DNA of 64,000 bases from Caldovatus aquaticus. Its GTDB lineage: Bacteria; Pseudomonadota; Alphaproteobacteria; Acetobacterales; Acetobacteraceae. The position numbers and the translations under genes were made by a program. Positions 1 to 10,567 of this stretch are shown in pieces (positions within the stretch are counted from its first letter, which is position 1; every line of letters starts with the position of its first letter). The stretch spans positions 16,148 through 80,147 of the forward strand of contig NZ_JAHZUY010000014.1 of NCBI RefSeq assembly GCF_019458025.1, written 5' to 3'. The notes beneath the pieces are model-generated. The model did not search any database. It saw nothing but the letters and a program-made list of their open reading frames with translations, and was not told the DNA's origin.

Positions 1-2
1 GC

Positions 3-1076
3 GTCACGCCCTACATCCGCCGCACCGCCGAGGGGCGCCTGCTGGTGAGCGTCGCCGAGCCGGCGCGGCGGGGCAACCAGTCGGTCGGCATCGTGCTGCT
101 GACGCGCGAGGCGCGCGAGGTGGACCGCCGGCTGTTCGAGATCCGCGCCTCGGTGCTGCTGCTCTTCGCCACGGCGCTGGTGCTGACGGTGGCGCTCTCC
201 TTTTACCTCGCGCGCACCATCGCCACGCCGATGCTCCAGCTCGCCCGCGCCGCGGCGCGCATGCGCGAGGGCGAGGGGCGCGGCGGCTCGGTGCCGGAGG
301 AGCTGCAGCGGCGCGAGGACGAGATCGGCGTCCTCGCGCGCGACCTGCAGAACTCCGCCCGCGCGCTCTGGGCGCGCATCGACGCCAACGAGCGCTTCGC
401 CGCCGACGTCGCGCACGAGCTCCGGAACCCGCTCACCTCGATCCGCAGCGCGATCGAGACGCTGCGGCGGATCGAGAACCCGGAGCAGCAGAAGCGCCTG
501 CTCTCCATCATCGCCGAGGACGCGGTGCGGATGGACCGGCTGATCGCCGACATCAGCGATTCCTCGCGGGTGGACGCCGAGCTGTCGCGCACCGTGGCGC
601 AGCCGGTGGACGTGGGGCCGATCCTCTCGACCCTCGCCGAGCTGCACAACGCGACGCGCAAGGGCGAGGCCGACCCGAAGGTGGCGCTGGAGATGCCCGC
701 CGGGGCGCGCCTCGTCGTGCGCGGGGTCGAGGGCCGGCTGGTGCAGGTGTTCCGCAACCTGCTCGGCAACGCGCTGAGCTTCTCGCCGCCGGGCGGCACG
801 GTGTGGGTGCGGGCGCGGCCCACCGGGGCGATGGTCGAGGTCACGGTGGACGACGAGGGGCCGGGCATCCCGGAGCAGAAGCTCGAGAGCATCTTCGAGC
901 GCTTCTATTCCGAGCGCCCGCGCGGCGAGCGCTTCGGCCAGCACTCGGGGCTCGGCCTCTCGATCAGCCGCCAGATCGTGGAGGGGCTGCGCGGGCGGAT
1001 CTCGGCCGAGAACCGGCGCGACGCGGCGGGCAGGGTGGTCGGCGCGCGCTTCGTGGTGCGGCTGCCGGCGACGTGA
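3..1076 (+). CDS. chvG: ChvG-type sensor histidine kinase (5' end outside window)
   Basis: Two-component sensor kinase, probably the membrane partner of a ChvI-type regulator that would lie upstream. The frame is open to the left edge, so the N-terminus and first membrane segment are missing. Visible in order: end of a periplasmic sensing region, one membrane segment (about nt 140-215), a HAMP linker, the phospho-acceptor box AADVAHELRNP with its His at nt 414-416, and the ATPase N box (FRNLLGNALSFSP), G1 box (DDEGPGIP), F box (FERFYSERP) and G2 box (SGLGLSISRQIVE). The ChvG name rests on the H-box style and overall order; another HAMP kinase is possible because the sensing domain is not visible. 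Confidence 0.85.
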   Translation, partial: VTPYIRRTAEGRLLVSVAEPARRGNQSVGIVLLTREAREVDRRLFEIRASVLLLFATALVLTVALSFYLARTIATPMLQLARAAARMREGEGRGGSVPEELQRREDEIGVLARDLQNSARALWARIDANERFAADVAHELRNPLTSIRSAIETLRRIENPEQQKRLLSIIAEDAVRMDRLIADISDSSRVDAELSRTVAQPVDVGPILSTLAELHNATRKGEADPKVALEMPAGARLVVRGVEGRLVQVFRNLLGNALSFSPPGGTVWVRARPTGAMVEVTVDDEGPGIPEQKLESIFERFYSERPRGERFGQHSGLGLSISRQIVEGLRGRISAENRRDAAGRVVGARFVVRLPAT

Positions 1077-1141
1077 GGGCGCCGCCGCCGCGGGCGGGAA
1101 ACGGCCGCGCCCGGGCGCGCCCTGACCCGGCGGGCGGCGCG

Positions 1142-1594
1142 TCAGGGGCCGCGCGGCGCCAGCGGGTCGCAGGCGCCGCCCTGCTGCCGCAGCAGCGCAT
1201 GCAGGCGATCGGCCTCCGCCGCCGGGGCGCGCACCGTCACCGTGGCCGCGCCGCCGCGCTCCTCGTGCAGCGCGACGCAGCGGCGGTCCAGCGGCCCCTC
1301 CCGCACCAGCGCCTCGATGGCGAGCTTGGCCGCCTCGTGGCCGGCGAAGCGCGCCGTCAGGAGGACGGTGCCGGCCGTCGGCGCCGCGGCGTCGTCGCGC
1401 AGCAGGCGCTCCGGCGGCACCGCGCGGGATCCCTGCACGGTGGTGGCGGAGAGGGGATCGCTCGCCGGGAAGGTGTCGCGGACGCCGGCCTCGACGTTGT
1501 CGTCCGGCGTCAGCTCGGGCCGTTCCTCCGGCGCGGCGCGCCGGCCGCCCGGCGGGCCGCGGCTGGCGCCGCCCTGGTTGCGCGGCTTCGGCAT
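1142..1594 (-). CDS. Small alphaproteobacterial hypothetical protein with a DTFPASDP motif
   Basis: 150 residues. The N-terminal third is basic and low in complexity. It is followed by NVEAGVRDTFPASDP and a short GSRAVPP segment, a combination I recognise from uncharacterised small proteins of alphaproteobacteria. The second half (about residues 75-140) looks like a small alpha/beta fold with alternating hydrophobic strands, possibly for ligand or nucleotide-free regulatory use. No signal peptide or membrane segment. It stands alone, divergent from the DUF1194 gene. Function unknown. Confidence 0.6.
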   Translation of the reverse strand: MPKPRNQGGASRGPPGGRRAAPEERPELTPDDNVEAGVRDTFPASDPLSATTVQGSRAVPPERLLRDDAAAPTAGTVLLTARFAGHEAAKLAIEALVREGPLDRRCVALHEERGGAATVTVRAPAAEADRLHALLRQQGGACDPLAPRGP

Positions 1595-1925
1595 GATCGG
1601 GTCCCTTCTGCTCGAACCCTGGCAACGCGCCCGCGCGCCGCGGGTTCTGCGGACCGTTCCGGCGACGGCGACCGCGGGACGCGCGCGGCCGGCGCACGGG
1701 TGCGCAAGGGCGCATGCCGCAGCGGAGGACGGGGAGGCCGCCGCCCCGGCCCCCGGGCGCGACCGGCCTGGCGCGCACCGCCCGGGCGAAGGCCCCGACC
1801 GTGCCCGGCTCGCCCCGGCGCGGCGGGGCGGGGGCGCCCTTCACCTTCCGGACAGGCGCACGGGAACGTTGAACCGCGACCCCGGTTTGCGCTTCGGTGT
1901 GCGGACTGCGCGAGGAGAGGCGCCC
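1595..1925. other. Divergent intergenic region, no gene seen
   Basis: About 330 bases between a minus-strand small protein and the plus-strand DUF1194 gene. It must hold both promoters. I see no RNA gene, repeat or convincing -35/-10 pair. The frame of the DUF1194 gene is open through it, but the encoded residues are low-complexity and lack family similarity. Confidence 0.5.
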
Positions 1926-2693
1926 ATGCGCCGACGCACCTTGCTCGTCTCGGCCGCCGGCTTCGGCGCGGCCGCGACGCTTCCGGCCATTGCCGACGCC
2001 CGTTTCGAGGGGCTCCGGACGGCGCAGGCCGACACAGGCGCGGCCGCTCCGGTGGATGTGAACCTGGTGCTGGCGGTGGACGTCAGCCGCTCCATCGACG
2101 AGGACGAGGCGCGGCTGCAGCGCGAGGGCTACCGCACCGCGATCGCGAGCCCCCAGGTGGTGGAGGCGATCAAGGCCGGCACCTTCGGCGCGATCGGTCT
2201 CGCCTATGTCGAATGGGGCGGCATCGAGTACCAGCGCACCGTGCTGCCCTGGTTCCGCATCGCCGGCCAGGAGCAGGCCGAGCAATGGGCGGAGATGCTC
2301 GCCCGCGCGCCGCGGGTCTCGCTCTCCTGGACCTCGATCTCCGGCGGCATCGAGCACTCCCGGCGGCTGTTCGCGGAGAGCCCGTGGGAGGCGACGCGGC
2401 GGGTGATCGACGTCTCGGGCGACGGCGTCAACAACAGCGGCCCGCCGGCGGAGGAGGCGCGCGACCGGGCGGTGGCCGAGGGCATCACGATCAACGGCCT
2501 GCCGATCATGAACGACCGCCCGACCTTCGGCCGGCTGCCGCAGGTCCCGCTCGACGACTACTACCGGGAGAGCGTGATCGGCGGCCCGGGGGCCTTCGTC
2601 ATCGTGGCCGAGGACTTCACGAGCTTCGGGATCGCGGTGAAGCGCAAGCTGATCCGCGAGATCGCGCGCGGCGCCGGACCGGCGTTCGCGTAG
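1926..2693 (+). CDS. DUF1194 family exported protein (von Willebrand A-like)
   Basis: 255 residues with an N-terminal export signal that begins MRRRTLL and ends near ADA, so the mature protein is probably periplasmic. The core begins NLVLAVDVSRSID, where DVSRS is a metal-ion-dependent adhesion site motif (DxSxS), and later has DVSGDGVNNSG, the second acidic loop of this fold. These are the hallmarks of DUF1194. The open frame extends several hundred bases upstream, but this ATG is preceded by a GAGGAGAGG ribosome site and starts the signal peptide. Function unknown; vWA-like proteins usually bind other proteins. Confidence 0.85.
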   Translation: MRRRTLLVSAAGFGAAATLPAIADARFEGLRTAQADTGAAAPVDVNLVLAVDVSRSIDEDEARLQREGYRTAIASPQVVEAIKAGTFGAIGLAYVEWGGIEYQRTVLPWFRIAGQEQAEQWAEMLARAPRVSLSWTSISGGIEHSRRLFAESPWEATRRVIDVSGDGVNNSGPPAEEARDRAVAEGITINGLPIMNDRPTFGRLPQVPLDDYYRESVIGGPGAFVIVAEDFTSFGIAVKRKLIREIARGAGPAFA

Positions 2694-2738
2694 CGGGGCA
2701 CCCGCCGGCCGGCCGGGCCGCGGCGGCCCGCCCGCCGC

Positions 2739-3176
2739 TCAGTCGGTCCGGATCGTCCCCTCGCGGATCATCCGCAGGCAGCCCTGCACCACCGGCGCGC
2801 AGGCGGCGTCCCGCGCCACGCCCAGCTCGTTGGTGCCGCTGATGCTGATGCGCGTCACCCGCCCCTCCACGATCTGGAAGGTCGCCCGGCACATGCCGCC
2901 GCCGGAAAGGTTGACGCTGCCCCCGGCCATCGGCACCGGCACCGAGACGCCGCCGCCGGGGGGCGAGCGGTCGTAGGTCCAGAACTCCCCGGCCTCCGAG
3001 CTCTCGCGCTTGTCCGCCGGGCCGGCGCAGAGCCGGAGGTCGTCGGCGCGCAGCCCGACCATCCGCGTGCGCGCCTCGTCGGCGAGCGACGCGTCGCGCG
3101 CCACGCAACTGCCGAGGGCGAGGAGAAGGGCGACCGGCGCGAACGCCGCCGGCGCCCGGCGGGGTAGCAGCGACAC
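2739..3176 (-). CDS. Putative lipoprotein, function unknown
   Basis: 145 residues. The N-terminus is a lipoprotein signal: a basic start, a hydrophobic run and the lipobox LALGSC, with lipidation expected on that Cys. The mature part has a predicted early helix (ADEARTRMVGL) followed by strands and three further Cys that could pair. It resembles small outer-membrane lipoproteins of Acetobacteraceae, but I cannot name it. It is convergent with the DUF1194 gene; a short GC-rich inverted repeat (GGGCCG-CGG-CGGCCC, near 2717-2731) between them may terminate both. Confidence 0.65.
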   Translation of the reverse strand: MSLLPRRAPAAFAPVALLLALGSCVARDASLADEARTRMVGLRADDLRLCAGPADKRESSEAGEFWTYDRSPPGGGVSVPVPMAGGSVNLSGGGMCRATFQIVEGRVTRISISGTNELGVARDAACAPVVQGCLRMIREGTIRTD

Positions 3177-3340
3177 GCCGGCTTCTTAAACCGGAACGCG
3201 CCGGAGGTGAATTGCGGGACACGCCCGGCCCGCCGGCGCAACGGCGGGACCCGCCGCCGGCGCCGCTCCCGCCCGGCCGCGCGCGGCGCCGGCCCCCGCC
3301 CGCCGCCGGGAGGGCCGGCTCCCGCCGTCCGCGCCCGGCG

Positions 3341-3763
3341 CTACCGCTCCAGGTCCTCGAGCGAGAGCCCGAAGGCCGCCACGCCCTCGGCGAGGAGGTC
3401 GCCCAGCAGATCCATGGTCAGCAGGTACTGCGCCGTGTCGCGCCCTGCGCCGCGCTCGCGCGCCAGCCGCAGCGCCTCGTCCCACTCCGAGGCGTCGTAG
3501 TCGCCGCGGCCCACCCAGGCGAGGGCGATCAGCGCCGCCTGCTCGTCCTCGTTGAGGTCGTTGATGAAGGCGCGCAGCGCGTCCTCGGTGACGTCCTCCG
3601 CCTCCCCCTCGAGCAGCGCGGCCTCGCTGTCCTCGTCCCCGGCAAGCTGCTCGCGGTCGGCGGGGTCCTTGGCCTGCAGCGCGCGGGCGTAGTCGGCCAC
3701 GGTCGCGACCGTCTCCAGGCTGATGCCGAGGTCCACCTCGTCCTCGTCGTCCCTGTCGGCCAT
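3341..3763 (-). CDS. DUF3775 family protein
   Basis: 140 residues, strongly acidic in the first half, then helical with the signature AFINDLNEDEQAALIALAWVGRG and EWDEALRLA typical of DUF3775. Cytosolic, with no signal or membrane segment. The start is set by GGAGGAG six bases before the ATG encoding MADRD; another ATG five codons upstream lies before that ribosome site and is less likely. Family function is unknown. A hairpin repeat sits about 20 bases upstream of the start. Confidence 0.8.
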   Translation of the reverse strand: MADRDDEDEVDLGISLETVATVADYARALQAKDPADREQLAGDEDSEAALLEGEAEDVTEDALRAFINDLNEDEQAALIALAWVGRGDYDASEWDEALRLARERGAGRDTAQYLLTMDLLGDLLAEGVAAFGLSLEDLER

Positions 3764-3781
3764 GGGCAGCTCCTCCATCAG

Positions 3782-3850
3782 AGCGGATCGCGGACGGCTG
3801 GAGACAGCCGGGAGCGTGAATCCGCTCGACCAACGACAGGCCGGAGCCGT
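3782..3850. repeat. Dispersed extragenic hairpin repeat, copy 1
   Basis: An imperfect palindrome: outer arms AGCGGAT and ATCCGCT enclose an inner hairpin CGGCTG-GAGA-CAGCCG. The same stretch of about 69 bases recurs at 28159, roughly four-fifths identical by eye, and its first 20 bases recur at 17483. It lies immediately upstream of the DUF3775 gene. It could be a REP-like element or a shared regulatory hairpin. Confidence 0.55.
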
Positions 3851-4002
3851 TGCCGCGCGCACGGCCGGGCGGCAACGGCTCGAACGCGCCCCGGGCAGGG
3901 GCGGGGCGCGCGCCGCTGCCCCATTAGGCCATGGCGCGGCCGGCGGTTCCACGGTCCCCTGCGCGCCGGCGCCGCTCCCAGGCGGCGGGCGGCGCCGCGG
4001 CC

Positions 4003-4722
4003 TCAGCGCCAGACGCTGCGGGGGTCCGTGGCCGCGTCAGGACCGGCAAGGGGGTTGCGCGGGCCCGCGGCCGCCGCGCCGGCGCCGCGGCCGCCGGGCC
4101 GCCCCGGCATCGCCGCCTCGGGCGGCGCCGGCGCCGCGACCGGCGGTGCCGCGCGCCGGGCGTGGTGCGGCAGCACCCGCCGCCGGAAGCAGTCGTGGAA
4201 GCGGTCCACCAGAGCGGCGGTGCCGTCGAGCGGCGCGGCGATGACCTGCCCGTCCGGCAGCCGCACCGTCAGCCGGTGCCCCTGCCGCAGCGCCGCCAGG
4301 ATGCGCGCCGCGCTGTCGGGGGCGGCCGAGAGGTCCACCTCGATCCGGTCGGGCGCGGCCTGCGCGGCGCGCAGGACGGCGCCGTAGGGCGCCGGGCCGC
4401 CCTCGATCTCCAGCCGCACCAGCCCCGTGGTGCCGGGCGGGATGCGCCAGCGCAGATCGCGCAGCGAGAGGCGGAACGCGAAGGGCTGGCTCAGCATCGC
4501 CAGCCGCACATGCCCGCCTGCCGTCCCGGCGGGGCGCTCGCTCTCCAGGATGCAGGCGGCGCGCTCGCGCACCTGGCCGGTGCGGTAGAGCCAGGCGCCG
4601 GCGCGCTGCTCCTCGATCGAGCGCATCTGCGCCGCGCCGGGCGCGGGCAGGGCGAGGGCCGCCGCCAGCGCGAGGCGCGCGGCGCGGCGCGATCCGGCGC
4701 GGGAGGAGGCGGGCGGCGGCAT
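4003..4722 (-). CDS. Exported hypothetical protein
   Basis: 239 residues. A cleavable signal peptide is clear (basic start, AALALPAPGAAQ near residue 32). The mature part is a beta-rich domain (about 35-180) with a FHDCFRR motif near its end, then a Pro/Ala/Gly-rich tail. The domain recalls invasion-associated locus B-like periplasmic proteins, but no diagnostic motif lets me assign it. It follows the aldo/keto reductase by about 10 bases and may be co-transcribed with it. Confidence 0.6.
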   Translation of the reverse strand: MPPPASSRAGSRRAARLALAAALALPAPGAAQMRSIEEQRAGAWLYRTGQVRERAACILESERPAGTAGGHVRLAMLSQPFAFRLSLRDLRWRIPPGTTGLVRLEIEGGPAPYGAVLRAAQAAPDRIEVDLSAAPDSAARILAALRQGHRLTVRLPDGQVIAAPLDGTAALVDRFHDCFRRRVLPHHARRAAPPVAAPAPPEAAMPGRPGGRGAGAAAAGPRNPLAGPDAATDPRSVWR

Positions 4723-4732
4723 GGCGGCGGCC

Positions 4733-5590
4733 TCAGCTCTCCCAGTCCGGAGCGAAGGACGGGTCCACCAGCCGCCGGTCCTTCGGCAGGGCGGCGATCG
4801 CGGCGAGGTCCTCGGCGTCGAGCCGCAGCGCCAGCGCCGCGAGATTGGCGCGCTGGTGCGCCTCGCTCGCCGCCTTCGGGATGGCGGCGACGAGGTCCTG
4901 GCGCAGCAGCCAGGCGAGCGCCACCTGGCTCGGCGTGCAGCCGTGCTTCGTCGCGATCCGCCGCACGGCCGGGTCGCGCTCGGCGGCGCCCTTGGCGACG
5001 GGGGCGTAGGCGGTGAGCGGGATGCCGCGCGGGCGGGTGATCTCCAGCAGGCGTGCCTGGGAGAGGTAGAGGTGGTACTCGACCTGGACGCAGGAGACCG
5101 CCTCCGGCGCGATCTCCAGCGCCCGGCGCAGCAGGCCGGGCGGGACGTTGCAGAGGCCGGTGGCGCGGGCGAGGCCGTCCTCCTTCAGCCGCCGCAGCGC
5201 GCCGAGCACGGCGGCGAGGTCCATGTCCGGGCGCGGCCAGTGGACCAGGAACAGGTCGGCATGGGCGAGGCGCAGGCGGCGCAGCGACGCCGCGCAGGAG
5301 GCGCGGATGCCCTCGGGCGTGAGCCGGTCGTACCAGACCTTGGTGACGACGAAGATCTCCTCGCGCGGCACGCCGGAGCCGGCGATCGCGGCGCCGATGT
5401 CGGCCTCGTTGCCGTACATCGCGGCGGTGTCGAGGTGGCGGTAGCCGAGCCCGAGGGCGGATTCGACGGCGCGCCGGCATTCCGCCCCCGCCATCGGCCA
5501 CGTGCCGAGGCCAAGCCGCGGCATGCGGACGCCCGCGGCGTGCGGGAGGACGAGCGCCGGGATGGCGGGCGAGGGGGGTGCGGCGGCCAT
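4733..5590 (-). CDS. Aldo/keto reductase
   Basis: NADPH-dependent reductase of carbonyl compounds with a TIM-barrel fold. The catalytic tetrad is present: Asp and Tyr in LDTAAMYGNE, Lys in VVTKVWY and His in LVHWPRP. The cofactor region near IPKAASEAHQRANL is also recognisable, and the length is normal for the family. The frame extends twelve codons upstream to a GTG at 5626, but the ATG giving MAAAPPSP aligns better with family starts. Substrate cannot be told from sequence. Confidence 0.88.
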   Translation of the reverse strand: MAAAPPSPAIPALVLPHAAGVRMPRLGLGTWPMAGAECRRAVESALGLGYRHLDTAAMYGNEADIGAAIAGSGVPREEIFVVTKVWYDRLTPEGIRASCAASLRRLRLAHADLFLVHWPRPDMDLAAVLGALRRLKEDGLARATGLCNVPPGLLRRALEIAPEAVSCVQVEYHLYLSQARLLEITRPRGIPLTAYAPVAKGAAERDPAVRRIATKHGCTPSQVALAWLLRQDLVAAIPKAASEAHQRANLAALALRLDAEDLAAIAALPKDRRLVDPSFAPDWES

Positions 5591-5663
5591 GCGCCGCAGC
5601 ATATCGCCGGCGACGCCGCGAGGCACGCGCCGGGCGCGGGTCGTGCCGGCCCGCGCGGCCGGG

Positions 5664-6710
5664 CTACCGCTTCGAGAGGTCCACCAGCCCCGCGAACCCC
5701 GTCTCGGTGCCGAAGGCGAGCGCGGTGCCCGCGGCGTTCCACGCCAGCGCCGAGACCGGGCCGCGTCCCGGCGCCGCCACCGGCAGCACGCGCCCCGAGG
5801 CGATCTCCGCGATCGCCACCAGCCCGTCGGCGAAGCCCGCCGCCACCACCTCCTGCTGCGGATGGCAGGCGACCGCGGTGCACGGCACGCCGTCGCCGCC
5901 GGCGAGCTCGGTCGGCGCCTTGCCCATCGGCCCGCCGCCGAAGAACGGCCACAGCACGACGCTCTCCGCCCCGCTGGTGGCGAGCCAGCGCCCGCGGGCG
6001 GTGAAGCAGAGCGACTTGGTCTTGGCCGGGTAGCCGGACATGCGCATGTGCTGCCCGTCGGCGAGGCGCCAGCCGTGCAGCGCGTTCTCCTGCATCGCGG
6101 TCACGACGTGCGTGCCGTCCGGCGAGATCGCGATCGCGCCGTGGCTGCCCTTCCACTCCAGGAGGCGCGGCTTGTCCTCCTTCGCCGCGACGAACCAGAG
6201 CGAGCAGCCGTTGTAGTGGCTCGCCGCCACGCGCTTGCCCCTGGCGTCGAAGGCGACCCCGCCGACGCTCGAGGGGTGGGCGAGCGACTTCAGCGCCCGG
6301 CCGGCGGCATCGAGCAGGTGCACCGTCCTGCCGACCGCCGCCGCGCGCACCCCCGATTCGTGCGCCGCGACGTGCTCGACCCACCTGCTGCCGTAGCGCG
6401 CCAGCTCCTCAGCGGTGCCGTCCGGCGCGATGCGCACCAGGCGGCCGTCGTCGCCGCCCGAAAGCGCGCCGTCCCGCACGTCGGCGCAGAGGGCGAGGCA
6501 GGCGCCCGCGGGGTGCGCGGCGACGCTGCGCCACTCCTCCGCCGGCGCGCCCGGCGCGGCGAGGCGCACCGTGCCGTCGCCGAGGCCGAAGGCGCAGACG
6601 CGCCCCTCGCGCCCGAAGGCGACGCCGACCACCCAGGCCCCGAGCTCGGCCGAGCGGCCGCGGGCCTGGAGCAGGAAGTCGGCGCCCTCGATGCCCGCTC
6701 CGCCGCTCAC
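5664..6710 (-). CDS. WD40-repeat protein
   Basis: 348 residues made of about seven degenerate WD40 blades (recurring [19 protein letters not shown] and [14 protein letters not shown] units), forming a single beta-propeller with no signal or membrane segment. It starts with GTG inside the stop codon of the CobW gene (GTGA overlap), so its translation is probably coupled to that gene. CobW-WD40 pairs recur in alphaproteobacteria, which suggests a scaffold role connected with the metallochaperone GTPase. That role is inference. Confidence 0.85.
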   Translation of the reverse strand: MSGGAGIEGADFLLQARGRSAELGAWVVGVAFGREGRVCAFGLGDGTVRLAAPGAPAEEWRSVAAHPAGACLALCADVRDGALSGGDDGRLVRIAPDGTAEELARYGSRWVEHVAAHESGVRAAAVGRTVHLLDAAGRALKSLAHPSSVGGVAFDARGKRVAASHYNGCSLWFVAAKEDKPRLLEWKGSHGAIAISPDGTHVVTAMQENALHGWRLADGQHMRMSGYPAKTKSLCFTARGRWLATSGAESVVLWPFFGGGPMGKAPTELAGGDGVPCTAVACHPQQEVVAAGFADGLVAIAEIASGRVLPVAAPGRGPVSALAWNAAGTALAFGTETGFAGLVDLSKR

Positions 6711-7729
6711 GTCCGGTCCGTCCCGGCCGCCGCCGGCGCCTCCGCCTGGCAGGCCTCGAAGCCGCGGCGCAGCGCCGGGCGGTTGAGGTCGCGGCCGATG
6801 AAGACGATGCGGCTGCGGCGCGGCTCGCCCTCGCGCCAGGGACCGATGAAGTCGCCGTCGGCCAGCATGTGCACCGCCTGGAAGGCGAAGCGCCGGTCCT
6901 CGCCGGCGTAGTGCAGGATGCCCTTGGTGCGCAGCAGGTCCTGGCCCTTGGTGGCGAGGAGCTGGGTGATCCAGGCGTTGAACCGCTCGGGGTCGAGCGG
7001 CCGCTCGACCTCGAGGCTGACCGAGACGACGTCCGAATCGTGCTCGTGCTCGTTCCCCTCGGCGAGGAACTCCGGCTCGCGCTCGAGGATGCGCTCGAGG
7101 CTGAAGGCGTCGCGGCCGATCACGCTCTCGATCGGCACCGCGGCCCGCACCGCGCGGCGGATCTCGGCCCAGGGGTTGATGGCGCGGATGCGGCGCTCGA
7201 CCTCGGCCGCCTCCTCGGGCGTGACGAGGTCCATCTTGTTGAGCACGACGATGTCGGCGAAGGCGATCTGCTCCTCGGCCTCGGGGCTGTCGGCGAGCCG
7301 CGCGGGCAGATGCCTCGCGTCCACCACGGTGACGATGGCGTCGAGCTTCGTGGCGCGCCGCACGTCCTCGTCGGCGAAGAAGGTCTGGGCCACCGGGGCG
7401 GGGTCGGCGAGGCCGGTGGTCTCGACGATGATGCCGTCGAAGCGGTCGCGGCGCTTCATCAGGCCGCCGATGATGCGGATCAGGTCGCCGCGCACCGTGC
7501 AGCAGATGCAGCCGTTGTTCATCTCGAACACCTCCTCGTCGGCGTCCACGACGAGGTCGTTGTCCACGCCGAGCTCGCCGAACTCGTTGATCACCACGGC
7601 GAACCTCCGGCCGTGGTTCTCGGTGAGGATGCGGTTGAGCAGCGTGGTCTTGCCGGCGCCGAGATAGCCGGTCAGCACGGTGACGGGGATCTGCGCCCGC
7701 GGGCCGGGGGCGTTGGTCGGATCGCTCAC
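6707..7729 (-). CDS. CobW/ZNG1-family GTP-binding metallochaperone
   Basis: 340 residues. The GTPase domain has a P-loop ([12 protein letters not shown]), the family CxCC metal site in [13 protein letters not shown], a Walker B-like ETTGLADP and a guanine-specifying NKMD. A His/Asp-rich patch (EHEHDSD) precedes the CobW C-terminal domain (about 230-330). Family members insert or deliver zinc or cobalt into client proteins. The start is a GTG overlapping the upstream stop by four bases, and its own stop overlaps the WD40 start the same way. Much longer in-frame readings upstream are antisense or out-of-frame noise. Confidence 0.92.
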   Translation of the reverse strand: MSDPTNAPGPRAQIPVTVLTGYLGAGKTTLLNRILTENHGRRFAVVINEFGELGVDNDLVVDADEEVFEMNNGCICCTVRGDLIRIIGGLMKRRDRFDGIIVETTGLADPAPVAQTFFADEDVRRATKLDAIVTVVDARHLPARLADSPEAEEQIAFADIVVLNKMDLVTPEEAAEVERRIRAINPWAEIRRAVRAAVPIESVIGRDAFSLERILEREPEFLAEGNEHEHDSDVVSVSLEVERPLDPERFNAWITQLLATKGQDLLRTKGILHYAGEDRRFAFQAVHMLADGDFIGPWREGEPRRSRIVFIGRDLNRPALRRGFEACQAEAPAAAGTDRT

Positions 7730-8574
7730 GAGGGGTGGTCCTTCGGATCGGAGGGTGATGGCTTCGGTCCGGATATGGGGGCTGCGCCGGCGCCGTGCCG
7801 CGCCTCCCGGTCGCGGCGGAGCGCGGCGCGCAGCGCGACCAGGCTGGCGAGGAGCGGCGGCAGCAGCGCGTTGCGCCGCTCCGGCGCCGCGGCGAGGGCG
7901 CGCGCCGCCGCCGGGGCGGCGAGGGCGCCGAGCGGGGCCAGGGCGGCGGCGATCGCCTCCGCCGCCTCCCGCACCGCGCCCGGGCCCACGGGGCCGGCGC
8001 GCAGCGCCAGCGCCCGCTCGCCGGCGAGGCGCATCGCCGCCTCGTCGGCCGCCGCCAGCGCCGGCGGATCGAGCCGGGCGGCGAGGGCGTCGCGCAGATC
8101 GGCGTTCAGCGGCCCGGGGCCCCAGCGCGCCCGCGCCGCGCGGCGCAGCGCCTCGGCCAGCGCCGCCGGCTCCGGCACCAGCTCGGGGAGGGCGTGGTCG
8201 AAGCCGGCGGCGGCGAGGTCGCGGCGCTGGCGCTCGCTCGTCGTCGGGGCGAGGGCGAGCAGGGCGATCCGCCCGAGCGGCGGCGGCAGGGCGCGCAGGG
8301 CCCGCGCCAGGGCGAGCACCGGCGCCGCGGGCGGGCGGAAGGCGGCGACGAGCGCGTCGTAGGGGACGAGGTGCAGCCGGTCGAGCGCCGCCGCCGGCGC
8401 GGCCGCGGCGGCGGCGCGGGGTCCGGCGGCGCGCCGCCGGGCGGAGAGCCGCCCGCGCAGGTCGGGCCGGTCCGTCAGCACCAGCACGGCGAGCGGCCCC
8501 TCCGGCCCGTCGCGGGGGCCGGCGTGCAGCAGCACCGCGGCGGAGGGGACCCGGGGCAGCGGGCGGGGCGCCAT
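7726..8574 (-). CDS. Hypothetical protein with a degenerate receiver-like domain
   Basis: 282 residues, Ala/Arg-rich. Residues about 15-145 follow the secondary-structure rhythm of response-regulator receivers: a strand ending in ALAPTTSER, then [16 protein letters not shown] and an end helix ALAEALRRA. The acidic pocket and phospho-acceptor Asp are not evident. The rest is helical. No membrane segment or signal. It ends in a GTGA overlap with the CobW gene and sits 36 bases after the aminotransferase gene, so it belongs to that operon. I do not recognise a named family. Confidence 0.6.
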   Translation of the reverse strand: MAPRPLPRVPSAAVLLHAGPRDGPEGPLAVLVLTDRPDLRGRLSARRRAAGPRAAAAAAPAAALDRLHLVPYDALVAAFRPPAAPVLALARALRALPPPLGRIALLALAPTTSERQRRDLAAAGFDHALPELVPEPAALAEALRRAARARWGPGPLNADLRDALAARLDPPALAAADEAAMRLAGERALALRAGPVGPGAVREAAEAIAAALAPLGALAAPAAARALAAAPERRNALLPPLLASLVALRAALRRDREARHGAGAAPISGPKPSPSDPKDHPS

Positions 8575-8610
8575 GGCGGTCTCCGGCGCGGGGGGGGCGG
8601 GCGGCGCCGC

Positions 8611-9945
<1,335 letters not shown>

Positions 9946-10140
9946 GCGGGCGGCCCTCAGCGCGGTCGGGGGACAGAAGCGCAGCGCGGGCGCGGCGGCA
10001 AGCGGCGCCGGTGCGGCCGCGCCGCCTTCCGCTCACGAGACGGGGAGCGCGGGCGCGGCGCCCGCGGACACGGCTGGCGGAACGGCCGGGGAGGGGCAAG
10101 ATTCCCCGGGCCGGGGGAATTCCGCGGGAGGACAGCCACG

Positions 10141-10521
10141 ATGAACGCCGTCGCGACCCCGATCCACAACCCGATCCTGCGCTACTGGCAGGGCCGGGGG
10201 CGTCTTGCCCCGCTCTACTGGGGCTGGGGCGTGGCCGGCAGCATCCTGCTCGCGATCCTGGTGGCCGGGCCGCCGCTGCTCGACCTTGCCGGGCTGCCCT
10301 GGGCGCTCGGCGGGATCGCGGTCGGCGCGCTCTACACGCTCTGGATCCTGGTTTCGATCTGGCGCTGCTCCGGCAACATCGAGCACCCGGCGCCGCTCGG
10401 CGTGCCGCGCGAGGTGTGGGGGATGCTGGCGCGCTGGCTCACCGTCGCCTGGGCGATCAACGCCGGCGGCATGGCGGTGATGCTGCTGCAGAGCCTGATC
10501 TATCCGGCGCTCGGGCGCTGA
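10141..10521 (+). CDS. Small integral membrane protein
   Basis: 126 residues with three hydrophobic segments (about 25-45, 52-72 and 98-118). The N-terminus contains [13 protein letters not shown], seen in small membrane proteins of proteobacteria. The ATG is preceded by GGGAGGACAG. No conserved catalytic residues; function unknown. It stands alone between a minus-strand aminotransferase operon and a minus-strand kinase. Confidence 0.75.
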   Translation: MNAVATPIHNPILRYWQGRGRLAPLYWGWGVAGSILLAILVAGPPLLDLAGLPWALGGIAVGALYTLWILVSIWRCSGNIEHPAPLGVPREVWGMLARWLTVAWAINAGGMAVMLLQSLIYPALGR

Positions 10522-10567
10522 TCGCCGGCCCCGGCCGCGCGGGCGGCGCGCCTCGGCGCGGGCGCGC